Under the pieces are notes generated by a model. That model was not told where the DNA came from, made no database searches, and saw only the letters and a program-made list of their open reading frames with translations. Source: Lysobacteraceae bacterium PS02340 (GTDB taxonomy: Bacteria; Pseudomonadota; Gammaproteobacteria; Xanthomonadales; Xanthomonadaceae). Taken from it: DNA of 64,000 bases. This document shows positions 18,408 through 28,594 of this stretch, piece by piece (the first letter of the stretch is position 1; each line of letters begins with the position of its first letter). The position numbers were made by a program, and so were the translations under genes. The stretch is taken from the NCBI GenBank assembly GCA_029959605.1, contig JASCOC010000002.1, positions 62,001 to 126,000 on the forward strand, read 5' to 3'.

Positions 18408-19988
18408 TCACTCCCACTCAATCGTCGCCGGGGGCTTCCCACTAATGTCGTAGACCACGCGCGAGACGCCACGGACTTCATTGATGATCCGGTTCGAGAC
18501 GCGGCCGAGGAAGTCGTACGGCAGGTGCGCCCAGTGGGCGGTCATGAAGTCGATGGTCTCCACGGCGCGCAGCGAGATCACCCACTCGTAGGCACGGGCG
18601 TCGCCGACGACGCCGACGGACTTGACCGGCAGGAACACGGCGAAGGCCTGGCTGGTCTTGTCGTAAAGGTCGGCGCGGCGCAGTTCTTCGATGAAGATGT
18701 GGTCGGCCTTGGCCAGGATGTCGGCGTACTCGGCCTTGACCTCGCCGAGAATGCGCACGCCCAGGCCGGGGCCCGGGAACGGGTGGCGGTAGACCATCTC
18801 GCGCGGCAGGCCGAGTTCGACGCCGAGGCGCCGCACTTCGTCCTTGAACAGCTCGCGCAGCGGTTCGACCAGGCCCATCTTCATGTGCTCGGGCAGGCCG
18901 CCGACGTTGTGATGGCTCTTGATGACGTGGGCCTTGCCGGTCTTGCTGCCGGCCGACTCGATGACGTCGGGATAGATGGTGCCCTGCGCCAGCCACTTGG
19001 CGTTGCTGAGCTTGTTGGACTCTTCGTCGAAGATCTCGACGAACAGATTGCCGATGATCTTGCGCTTGGCTTCCGGATCGCTCACGCCTGCGAGCGCGCT
19101 GAAGTAGCGGTCGCGCGCGTCGACGCGGATCACGCGCACGCCCAGGCCATGCGAGCTGGAGGCATCGGCGAAGGTCGTCATGACCTGGTCGCCCTCCCCC
19201 AGCCGCAGCAGGCCGGTATCGACGAACACGCAGGTCAGCTGCTCACCGATGGCCTTGTGCAGCAGCGCGGCGACGACGGACGAATCCACGCCGCCCGACA
19301 GGCCGAGGATCACCTCGTCACTGCCCACCTGCTCGCGCACGCGCGCGATCTGGTCGTCGATGATGTTGGCCGCGGTCCACAGCGTGGCGCAGCCGCAGAT
19401 GTCGACGACGAAGCGGCGCAGCAGCGCGAGCCCTTGCTTGGTGTGCGTGACTTCGGGGTGGAACTGCACGCCGTACCAGCGCTTGTCCTCGTTTGCGAAC
19501 GCGGCCACCGGCACGCGGTCGGTGCTGGCGGTGACGGTGAACTCCGGCGGCGCGGCGCTGACGTGGTCGCCGTGGCTCATCCACACGTCGAGACGCTGGT
19601 CGCCGGCGTGGTCGCTGAGGCCTTCGAACAGGCTGTCCTTGGCGACGATGGCGACTTCGGCGTGGCCGTACTCGCGGGCGTCGGCGGCCTCGGTCTCGCC
19701 GCCCAGCTGCTTGGCCATCGTCTGCATGCCGTAGCAGATGCCCAGCAGCGGCAGGCTGCTGTCGAACACTTCTTGCGGCGCCCGCGGCGAGCCGTGTTCA
19801 GTGGTCGATTCCGGGCCGCCCGACAAGATGATGCCCTTGGGCGCGAACGCGGCGATCTCGGCCGGATCGTGGTCCCAAGCCCAGATTTCGCAGTAGACGC
19901 CCAGCTCGCGGATGCGGCGCGCGATCAGCTGCGTGTACTGCGCGCCGAAGTCGAGGATCAGGATCTTGTCGCTGTGCAGGTCGGTCAT
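18408..19988 (-). CDS. guaA: GMP synthase (glutamine-hydrolysing)
   Basis: Amination of XMP to GMP using glutamine and ATP, the last step of GMP synthesis. The 526 residues are the normal length. The N-terminal class I amidotransferase has its nucleophile in LLGICYGMQ (Cys85). The ATP-pyrophosphatase domain has the P-loop GLSGGVDSS near 226, and the C-terminal dimerisation domain ends with the usual PPATIEWE. The ATG at 19988 is the standard start. It lies downstream of guaB on the same strand with a 118-bp gap, so the two may be cotranscribed. Confidence 0.98.
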   Translation of the reverse strand: MTDLHSDKILILDFGAQYTQLIARRIRELGVYCEIWAWDHDPAEIAAFAPKGIILSGGPESTTEHGSPRAPQEVFDSSLPLLGICYGMQTMAKQLGGETEAADAREYGHAEVAIVAKDSLFEGLSDHAGDQRLDVWMSHGDHVSAAPPEFTVTASTDRVPVAAFANEDKRWYGVQFHPEVTHTKQGLALLRRFVVDICGCATLWTAANIIDDQIARVREQVGSDEVILGLSGGVDSSVVAALLHKAIGEQLTCVFVDTGLLRLGEGDQVMTTFADASSSHGLGVRVIRVDARDRYFSALAGVSDPEAKRKIIGNLFVEIFDEESNKLSNAKWLAQGTIYPDVIESAGSKTGKAHVIKSHHNVGGLPEHMKMGLVEPLRELFKDEVRRLGVELGLPREMVYRHPFPGPGLGVRILGEVKAEYADILAKADHIFIEELRRADLYDKTSQAFAVFLPVKSVGVVGDARAYEWVISLRAVETIDFMTAHWAHLPYDFLGRVSNRIINEVRGVSRVVYDISGKPPATIEWE

Positions 19989-20106
19989 CGGCGTGGCTTT
20001 GTCTGGAATGTGGTGGCGCGTAGCGCTGGAGGTGCGGTGTGTGTAGGCCGGATACGAAACGGGATCCGCTTTCGCGAATCCCGGATCGGTGCGTGATGCC
20101 GCGGCC

Positions 20107-22558
<2,452 letters not shown>

Positions 22559-22659
22559 GCGGAGGTCGTGCGTCGAGGGGCGGCTATTGTCCCCGATTTC
22601 GCGGGCGGGGGCCTTGCGGTGCTGCGCATGTCCCTCCGTCAGAGCCTGCGCATGTGGGC

Positions 22660-22714
22660 GCGCGCTCGCGCGCGATGTGGTTCTACCGCGAACGACCTTC
22701 GCGCGCGAGCGCGC
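22660..22714. repeat. 16-bp perfect GC inverted repeat
   Basis: GCGCGCTCGCGCGCGA (22660-22675) and its exact reverse complement (22699-22714) enclose a 23-base loop, in the 236-bp divergent gap between folD and the DUF1244 gene. There is no T-tract and no downstream gene end, so it is not a terminator; it could form a cruciform or a transcript hairpin. Confidence 0.75.
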
Positions 22715-22794
22715 TCACACACAGGTGCGCTCTGACTTGCAGGGGGTGTGCGACGCCCCGATCCTGTAAGGCTTCCCGCACCCGGAGTTCTCCC

Positions 22795-23121
22795 ATGGCC
22801 GATGCCGTCCCCACCCTGTCCAACGACGCCCGCACCCGCGTCGAGGCCGCCGCGTTCCGCCGCCTGCTGTCGCATCTCAACGACGCGCGCCCGGACGTGC
22901 AGAACATCGACCTGATGATCCTCGCCGGCTTCTGCCGGAACTGTCTGGCGGACTGGTATCGCGACGCAGCCCATGCGGAAGGCGTGGCGCTGGACAAGGA
23001 CGCGGCGCGCGAGGCGGTCTACGGGATGCCGTTCGCGGATTGGAAGGCGCAGCACCAGAAGGAGGCGACTCCGGAGCAGCTGGCGGCGTTCGAGGCGGCG
23101 CAGAAGAAGCACGCGACTTGA
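22795..23121 (+). CDS. DUF1244 family protein
   Basis: 108-residue soluble protein of unknown function, well conserved in alpha- and gammaproteobacteria. The family signature is the central block NIDLMILAGFCRNCLADWY (about residues 42-60), with two cysteines, followed by an acidic/alanine-rich helix and YGMPFADWK. The ATG at 22795 has CGGAG 7-8 bases before it; longer in-frame starts run into the GC inverted repeat and are unlikely. It stands alone, with repeat elements on both sides. Confidence 0.88.
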   Translation: MADAVPTLSNDARTRVEAAAFRRLLSHLNDARPDVQNIDLMILAGFCRNCLADWYRDAAHAEGVALDKDAAREAVYGMPFADWKAQHQKEATPEQLAAFEAAQKKHAT

Positions 23122-23137
23122 TCTGAAACCTCAATGT

Positions 23138-23220
23138 CGTCATTCCGGCGAAAGCCGGAATCCAGCGACTTGGGGATTGCCGCTGAAAGGCACTGGATTC
23201 CGGCTTTCGCCGGAATGACG
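23138..23220. repeat. palindromic element with 28-bp perfect inverted repeats
   Basis: Two 28-base arms (23138-23165 and 23193-23220) are exact reverse complements around a 27-base centre. Each arm itself contains the small hairpin CCGGCGAAAGCCGG and reads CGTCATTCCGGCG at its outer end. This CATTCCGGCGAAAGCCGG type is a dispersed intergenic repeat in xanthomonads and other proteobacteria. It lies just after the DUF1244 stop. No transposase is encoded, so it is a REP- or MITE-like element. Confidence 0.85.
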
Positions 23221-23286
23221 GATTCTGGAAGTGGCGAGCCCCTGACGCGCGCTTGGCGGGAATGACCCGTACAGAATGACGAAAAC

Positions 23287-23314
23287 AAAAAGCCCGCCTT
23301 CCGGCGGGCTTTTT
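23287..23314. terminator. bidirectional intrinsic terminator
   Basis: AAAAAGCCCGCC (23287-23298), loop TTCC, GGCGGGCTTTTT (23303-23314). The stem is GC-rich with an A-run on one side and a T-run on the other, so it works in both directions. It lies between the convergent DUF1244 gene and htpX, 22 bases beyond the htpX stop. Confidence 0.95.
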
Positions 23315-23336
23315 GCTTGTCACATTGGCCGATGGA

Positions 23337-24242
23337 TCAAGCCACGATCCCCTGCCGCACCGAATCGCGGCTCGGCGGGGCATTGCGCAGCGAGGCGATG
23401 CGCTCTTCCAGCGGCGGGTGGCTCATCAACAGCTTCTTCAGGCCGTGGCCCACGCCACCGCTGATGCCGAACGCGGCGATGGTCTTGGGCATCGTGCTCT
23501 GGCCGTAGGTCTGGGCCAGGCGCTCGAGCGCGGCGATCATCTTCTCGCGGCCGGCCAGTGCGGCGCCGCCTTCGTCGGCGCGGAACTCGCGGTATCGCGA
23601 GAACCACATCGCGATCATCGAGGCGAACAGGCCGAAGATCATGTCCAGCACGAACACGATCGCGAAGTACGCGATGCCGCCACCGCCGTTGTCGCGGCCA
23701 CCGTTGAGGTAACCGTCGATCGCGCGGCCGACCACGCGGGCCAGGAAGATCACGAAGGTGTTGAGCACGCCCTGCAGCAGGGTCATCGTCACCATGTCGC
23801 CGTTGGCGACGTGGGCGACTTCGTGGCCCAGCACGGCTTCGGCCTCATCGCGCGTCATCGAACGCAACAGGCCCGTCGACACCGCGACCAGCGCGTTGTT
23901 GCGGTTGGCACCGGTAGCGAAGGCGTTGATCTCGGGCGCGTCGTAGATCGCGACCTCGGGCATGCCGATGCCGGCCTGTTCGGCCTGGCGACGCACGGTG
24001 TTGACCAGCCAGCGCTCGGACTCGTCGCGCGGGTCCTTGATGACGTAGGCGCCGGTCGCGCGCTTGGCCGACCACTTCGAGATCGCGAGCGTAAAGAACG
24101 CGCCGCCGAAGCCGAACAGGGCCGCGAACACGAACAGTCCGCCGTAGGTGGACGGATTGATGCCGAAGATCGCCATGACGATGCTGACCAGCGCGAGCAC
24201 GGCGAGGTTGGTGGCGATGAGTAGACCGAAACGCTTGAACAT
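23337..24242 (-). CDS. htpX: membrane zinc metalloprotease HtpX
   Basis: Inner-membrane M48 protease that degrades misfolded membrane proteins, partly redundant with FtsH. The 301 residues start with two transmembrane helices (about 5-25 and 35-53), then the zinc site HEVAH (His140, Glu141, His144), a second hydrophobic pair (about 155-175 and 190-215) and the third ligand in [13 protein letters not shown]. The C-terminal [13 protein letters not shown] is typical. ATG at 24242; length normal. Single gene ending at the terminator. Confidence 0.96.
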   Translation of the reverse strand: MFKRFGLLIATNLAVLALVSIVMAIFGINPSTYGGLFVFAALFGFGGAFFTLAISKWSAKRATGAYVIKDPRDESERWLVNTVRRQAEQAGIGMPEVAIYDAPEINAFATGANRNNALVAVSTGLLRSMTRDEAEAVLGHEVAHVANGDMVTMTLLQGVLNTFVIFLARVVGRAIDGYLNGGRDNGGGGIAYFAIVFVLDMIFGLFASMIAMWFSRYREFRADEGGAALAGREKMIAALERLAQTYGQSTMPKTIAAFGISGGVGHGLKKLLMSHPPLEERIASLRNAPPSRDSVRQGIVA

Positions 24243-24362
24243 TGGGTACCTTGAGTCCGGATGACGCCTGCGTCAGGCGGAAGAAAACAACGTGAGGCGA
24301 CAATCTGCGTGCAGCGACGCACGATTTCAATTCGGCATCGTGCAAGGCACAGTGGCGACCCC

Positions 24363-25298
24363 ATGACAGTTCATGTGCCAGACAGTTTGACGCGCGCGAC
24401 CGATGCATCCGCGTATCGCGGGCGTTACGCGCCCTCGCCCACCGGTCCACTGCATGCAGGCTCGCTGCTTGCCGCGCTCGGCAGCTGGGTGTTGGCGCGA
24501 CAGGCGCACGGCAGCTGGGCCGTTCGCATCGAAGACGTCGACCGTTTGCGCGAAGTCACAGGCGCGGCGCGAGGGCAACTGGCGACCTTGCAGGCATTCG
24601 GTCTGCGGCACGACGGACCGGTGCTCGTACAGAGCACGCGCGATGCGCGCTATGCGGCAGTCGTCGACGCTCTGCTCGCGCGCGGGCACGCGTTCGTCTG
24701 TCATTGCAGCCGCGCCGATCTCGCGGCAACGGGCGGTCGTCATCTCGGCGTGTGTTGTGCGAGCGGCACGCGCCCTGATCCCGCGATCCGACTGCGGGTC
24801 GAACCGGGCACGACGATCGAGTTCGTCGACGCGATCCGCGGACCACAGACGCAGCAGGTCGATGTCGAAGTCGGCGATTTCGTCTTGCGTCGCGCCGACG
24901 GCTTCTGGGCATATCAACTCGCAGTCGTTGTCGACGATGGCGACCAGGGCATCACGGATGTCGTGCGCGGCGCGGACCTGCTCGACTCCACCGCGCGGCA
25001 GATCCTCTTGCAGAGAATCCTCGGTCTGTCGACGCCACGTTACGCACATCTGCCGCTGCTGCTCGATGGCGACGGCCGCAAGCTGTCGAAGTCAGAACTT
25101 GCGCTGCCCGTCGATGCCCGCGACCCGATGCCCGCGTTGCACGTGGTCTGGCACGCGCTGGGGCAAGCGGGGATCGACGCGGACACGCCTTCCGCGTTTC
25201 TCGAACACGCGGCCGCACGCTTCGACATCGCACGCGTGCCGACGCACGACATCACGATTGCTGCATCGCACAACACTGCTGCAACGCGCGATGCATAG
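24363..25298 (+). CDS. gluQ: glutamyl-Q tRNA(Asp) synthetase
   Basis: Attaches glutamate to the queuosine of tRNA-Asp; a truncated GluRS-like enzyme without an anticodon-binding domain. The 311 residues include the signature YAPSPTGPLHAGSLLAAL (HIGH-like, about 22-38) and KLSKSEL (KMSKS-like). The zinc site looks like CHC followed by GGRHLGVCC; where E. coli has a tyrosine ligand this protein appears to have histidine. The ATG at 24363 fits homologues, and earlier in-frame codons lack support. In many gammaproteobacteria the gene follows dksA, which is not the case here. Confidence 0.93.
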   Translation: MTVHVPDSLTRATDASAYRGRYAPSPTGPLHAGSLLAALGSWVLARQAHGSWAVRIEDVDRLREVTGAARGQLATLQAFGLRHDGPVLVQSTRDARYAAVVDALLARGHAFVCHCSRADLAATGGRHLGVCCASGTRPDPAIRLRVEPGTTIEFVDAIRGPQTQQVDVEVGDFVLRRADGFWAYQLAVVVDDGDQGITDVVRGADLLDSTARQILLQRILGLSTPRYAHLPLLLDGDGRKLSKSELALPVDARDPMPALHVVWHALGQAGIDADTPSAFLEHAAARFDIARVPTHDITIAASHNTAATRDA

Positions 25299-25349
25299 AC
25301 TGCAAAACCCGCTGTCGGACCGGCAGCGCACCCCACAGACGAGGACGGC

Positions 25350-26090
25350 ATGAGCGGACGCGTGGCACTGGTGACCGGCGGCACCGGCGGTATCGGAACG
25401 GCAATCGTGAAGCGGCTGGCCGACAACGGCTATCGCGTGGCGACCAACTACCGCAACGCCGAGAAGGCGCAGGCCTGGCAGGCGCAGATGCGCGATGCCG
25501 GTTACGAGATCGCGATCGCCTCTGGCGACGTGTCCGATCACGAAGAAGCGGAGAAGATGGTGCGCGACGTCGAAGCGCAGCTCGGCCCGATCGACATCCT
25601 GATCAACAATGCCGGCATCACCCGCGACGGCACGTTCCACAAGATGCACGCGCTGCAGTGGCAGGACGTCATCAACACAAATCTCAATTCGGTCTACAAC
25701 GTCACGCGTCCGGTGATCGAGGGCATGCGCGATCGCAAGTGGGGCCGGATCATCCAGATCAGCTCGATCAACGGTCTCAAGGGCCAGTACGGCCAGGCGA
25801 ACTACGCCGCGGCCAAGGCCGGCATGCACGGCTTCACGATTTCGCTGGCGCGCGAGAACGCAAAGCTCGGCATCACCGTCAATACGGTCTCGCCCGGCTA
25901 CGTCGCCACCGACATGGTGATGGCGGTGCCCGAGGAAGTCCGCGCGAAGATCGCCGCCGATATTCCGACTGGCCGTCTGGGCCGCCCGGAGGAGATCGCC
26001 TACGCGGTGAACTTCCTGGTCGCCGACGAGGCCGCATGGATCACCGGCTCCAACCTCGACATCAACGGCGGCCACCACATGGGATGGTGA
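25350..26090 (+). CDS. phaB: acetoacetyl-CoA reductase (PhaB type)
   Basis: NADPH-dependent reduction of acetoacetyl-CoA to (R)-3-hydroxybutyryl-CoA, the monomer for polyhydroxybutyrate. The 246-residue short-chain dehydrogenase has the cofactor loop TGGTGGIG (9-16), NNAG, and catalytic Ser139, Tyr152 and Lys156. GQYGQANYAAAKAGMHGF is typical of PhaB, as is TNYRNAEKA after the second strand. ATG at 25350, 51 bases after gluQ. It is followed by phaR, supporting a polyester role; FabG would be the alternative. Confidence 0.88.
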   Translation: MSGRVALVTGGTGGIGTAIVKRLADNGYRVATNYRNAEKAQAWQAQMRDAGYEIAIASGDVSDHEEAEKMVRDVEAQLGPIDILINNAGITRDGTFHKMHALQWQDVINTNLNSVYNVTRPVIEGMRDRKWGRIIQISSINGLKGQYGQANYAAAKAGMHGFTISLARENAKLGITVNTVSPGYVATDMVMAVPEEVRAKIAADIPTGRLGRPEEIAYAVNFLVADEAAWITGSNLDINGGHHMGW

Positions 26091-26247
26091 CGCGCGCCGC
26101 GCATCGCGCGCGGACCGACGGCACAGTCTGTGCTTGGACGGCCCGCGTCGCGTCGCGGCGCGGCCCCGTTCAGCCCCTTCGTCCAGTTGCGCCCCCCAAT
26201 CCGCTGCGCCATGCTGCGCAGCATCAAAGGATCAGAGTGTTGGCTTC

Positions 26248-26739
26248 ATGAGCAGTGCCGTGCGCATCATCAAGAAGTACCCGAACCGTCGCCTCTACGA
26301 TACGGAAATCTCCAGCTACATCACCATCGAAGACGTCCGCCAGCTGATCGTCGACGGCGAGGACTTCGAAGTCCGCGACGCCAAGAGCGGCACCGACATC
26401 ACCCGCTCGGTGCTGCTGCAGATCATTTCCGAGCATGAATCCGACGGTGAGCCGGTGCTGTCGACCCAGTTGCTGAGCCAGATCATCCGCTTCTACGGCG
26501 ATTCGATGCAGGGCTTCATGGGCAACTACCTCGAGCGCTCCATGCAGACCTTCCTCGACCAGCAGCAGCAGTTCCGCCAGCAGATGGGCGGCCTGCTCGG
26601 CCAGACGCCGTGGACGATGATGAACCAGCTCACCGAGCGCAACCTCGACCTGTGGAAGGAATTCCAGAAGACGATGGTCGGCGCCGCGACCCCGAGCGCC
26701 AAGCCTGCCGATCGCGATCCGCCCAAGCGCGGCCGCTGA
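26248..26739 (+). CDS. phaR: polyhydroxyalkanoate synthesis repressor PhaR
   Basis: Transcriptional regulator that senses polyester granules and represses phasin and pha genes. The 163-residue protein starts with the highly conserved PHB/PHA accumulation regulator DNA-binding domain: VRIIKKYPNRRLYDTE, then SSYITIEDVRQLI. A granule- or dimer-contact region rich in glutamine and methionine follows (FLDQQQQFRQQMGGLLG), and a basic tail. The ATG at 26248 begins the conserved region. It lies between two acetoacetyl-CoA reductase genes. No phaC synthase is within the window. Confidence 0.92.
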   Translation: MSSAVRIIKKYPNRRLYDTEISSYITIEDVRQLIVDGEDFEVRDAKSGTDITRSVLLQIISEHESDGEPVLSTQLLSQIIRFYGDSMQGFMGNYLERSMQTFLDQQQQFRQQMGGLLGQTPWTMMNQLTERNLDLWKEFQKTMVGAATPSAKPADRDPPKRGR

Positions 26740-26757
26740 TTCTTCCGCATTACCGAC

Positions 26758-26778
26758 ACGGCGCGGACTCCGCGCCGT
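26758..26778 (+). terminator. GC-rich hairpin after phaR
   Basis: ACGGCGCG (26758-26765) and CGCGCCGT (26771-26778) around a 5-base loop, 19 bases after the phaR stop and about 29 bases before the next ATG. There is no strong T-run, so it may only attenuate transcription into the second reductase or protect the transcript end. Confidence 0.45.
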
Positions 26779-26806
26779 TGTCGTGTCCGCTTCCGGAAAT
26801 TCGATC

Positions 26807-27553
26807 ATGACCCAGACACCACGCGTCGCCATCGTCACCGGTGGCCTCGGCGGCATCGGCCGCGCCATCTGCAGGCAACTCGCGCAGCGCGGCGTGCACG
26901 TCGTCGCGGCCGATCTGCCGGCCGACGCCGCGCGTCTCGATGCGTTCGCCGCTGACATGGCCGGCCTGCCGGTGACCACGCTCGCCGTCGATGTCGGCGA
27001 CGCCGACGCCTGCACCGCCGCGATCGCCGACATCGAAGCGCGCCACGGCCGGCTCGACATCCTCGTCAACGCCGCCGGCATCACCCGCGACGCGACGCTG
27101 CGCAAGATGGACACCGCGCAGTGGGACGACGTGCTGCGCATCAACCTCGACAGCGCCTTCCACCTGTGCCGCGCCGCGGTCGAGGGAATGATCGCGCGCG
27201 GCTTCGGCCGGATCGTCAACATCAGTTCGGTCAGTGGCCAGACCGGCAACTTCGGCCAGACCAACTACGCCGCGGCCAAAGCCGGCCTGCACGGGTTCAC
27301 GATGTCGCTGGCCCGCGAAGTCGCCGTCAAGGGCATTACCGTCAACAGCCTGTCGCCCGGCTATGTCGAAACGCCGATGACTTCGAAGATGCCGCCCGAG
27401 GTGCTCGCCCGCACCGTCGCCAGCGTGCCGGTCGGCCGCGTCGGCCAGCCGGACGACATCGCGCGCGCGGTCGTGTTTCTCGTCGCCGACGATGCCGGTT
27501 ACATCACCGGCATCAATCTTCCGGTCAACGGCGGGTTGCTGATGGGGTTCTGA
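26807..27553 (+). CDS. second PhaB/FabG-like short-chain dehydrogenase
   Basis: 248-residue paralogue of the preceding PhaB, flanking phaR on the other side. Cofactor loop TGGLGGIG (11-18), NAAG instead of NNAG, catalytic serine in NISSVSG (140-141), Tyr154 and Lys158, and GQTNYAAAKAGLHGFTMSL as in acetoacetyl-CoA reductases. The segment after the second strand (VVAADLPADAARLD) carries an acidic residue where PhaB binds NADPH phosphate, which hints at NADH preference (inference). The ATG at 26807 is preferred over a GTG at 26783. Confidence 0.82.
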   Translation: MTQTPRVAIVTGGLGGIGRAICRQLAQRGVHVVAADLPADAARLDAFAADMAGLPVTTLAVDVGDADACTAAIADIEARHGRLDILVNAAGITRDATLRKMDTAQWDDVLRINLDSAFHLCRAAVEGMIARGFGRIVNISSVSGQTGNFGQTNYAAAKAGLHGFTMSLAREVAVKGITVNSLSPGYVETPMTSKMPPEVLARTVASVPVGRVGQPDDIARAVVFLVADDAGYITGINLPVNGGLLMGF

Positions 27554-27634
27554 AGACTGCGAGCGACGCCCGGAAAGCGCGCTCGATCTTCTCGGGACCG
27601 TAATACCGGCAGCTGCCTGCCAACCGGCTCCGGA

Positions 27635-28561
27635 TCAACGAAGCGCGGTCGCCGTCTCGCCCTGCGCGTCTTCGCAGAATTTCGCGCGGTACTCCAATGC
27701 CTTGGGCATCAGCGCTTCCAGCGTCTGGATGCGGGTCCCGGGATTGGGATGCGTGGACGAGAATTCCGGCGGCGCCTGTCCACCGCTGGCTTCGGACATG
27801 CGTTCCCACAGCGGCACGGCTTCGCGCGGATCGAAGCATGCGGCGGCGGCCAGCATCAGGCCGACGTTGTCGGCTTCGGTTTCGTGCTTGCGCGCGTACG
27901 GCAGCAGGTAGCCGTAGCCCATCGCGGCCATGACCATCTGTTGCTGCTGCGGATCCATGCCGCTCATCGCGCCGGCCATCTGGCCGACCTGGGTCAGCTT
28001 CTGCTGGGCCATGCGCTGCGCGCCGTGGCGCAGCAGCGCGTGGGCGATCTCGTGGCCCATCACCACGGCCAGCGCATCGGCGTTCTTCGCCACCGGAATC
28101 AGACCGGTGTAGACCGCCATCTTGCCGCCCGGCAGGCAGAAGGCATTGGCCTGGTCGGATTCGAGCACGTTGACCTCCCACTCGAAGCTCTGCGAGAAGC
28201 GGGTCGGTTCCAGCCCGTGTTCGCGTGCGAGTTCGGCTTCGACGACGTCGACCTTGGCGATCAGGCGTTCAGCGATCAGGCGGACTTCTTTCGAGATCTC
28301 GCTGTCGGGATCGACCGGCCGCTCCTGGCCGAGGATTTCCTGGTAGGCCTCCAGGCCCAGCGCCTTCTCCTGCTTCACGTCGAGCGTGCGATCGATCAGC
28401 ACGGTCTCGCCCGTCACCGGGTCGACGCTCTGGTTGGAGAAGTAGTAATAGGCGCCGTAGCCCGCGAACAGCAGCAGGACGATGAAGCGCATGCCGAAGC
28501 GGCGCCGCGGCGCGCGTCCGGGCTGACGACGGTCACCGCCGCCGAAAGGATCCTGTCTCAT
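27635..28561 (-). CDS. membrane-anchored M48 family metalloprotease
   Basis: 308-residue zinc protease. A basic N-terminus (GRAPRRRFG) leads into one membrane segment (about 25-41), so the catalytic domain is probably periplasmic. The zinc site is HEIAHALLRHG (His170, Glu171, His174), with the third ligand in KHETEADNVGL. STHPNPGTRIQTLEALMP at the C-terminus is typical of the COG0501 group that includes YcaL and BepA-type outer-membrane quality-control proteases, though no TPR domain is present. It lies 33 bases downstream of the FGE-fold lipoprotein gene on the same strand, suggesting an envelope operon. Confidence 0.9.
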   Translation of the reverse strand: MRQDPFGGGDRRQPGRAPRRRFGMRFIVLLLFAGYGAYYYFSNQSVDPVTGETVLIDRTLDVKQEKALGLEAYQEILGQERPVDPDSEISKEVRLIAERLIAKVDVVEAELAREHGLEPTRFSQSFEWEVNVLESDQANAFCLPGGKMAVYTGLIPVAKNADALAVVMGHEIAHALLRHGAQRMAQQKLTQVGQMAGAMSGMDPQQQQMVMAAMGYGYLLPYARKHETEADNVGLMLAAAACFDPREAVPLWERMSEASGGQAPPEFSSTHPNPGTRIQTLEALMPKALEYRAKFCEDAQGETATALR

Positions 28562-28594
28562 CTCGCCTCCCCTGACCGGTCGCCCGGCTCAACG

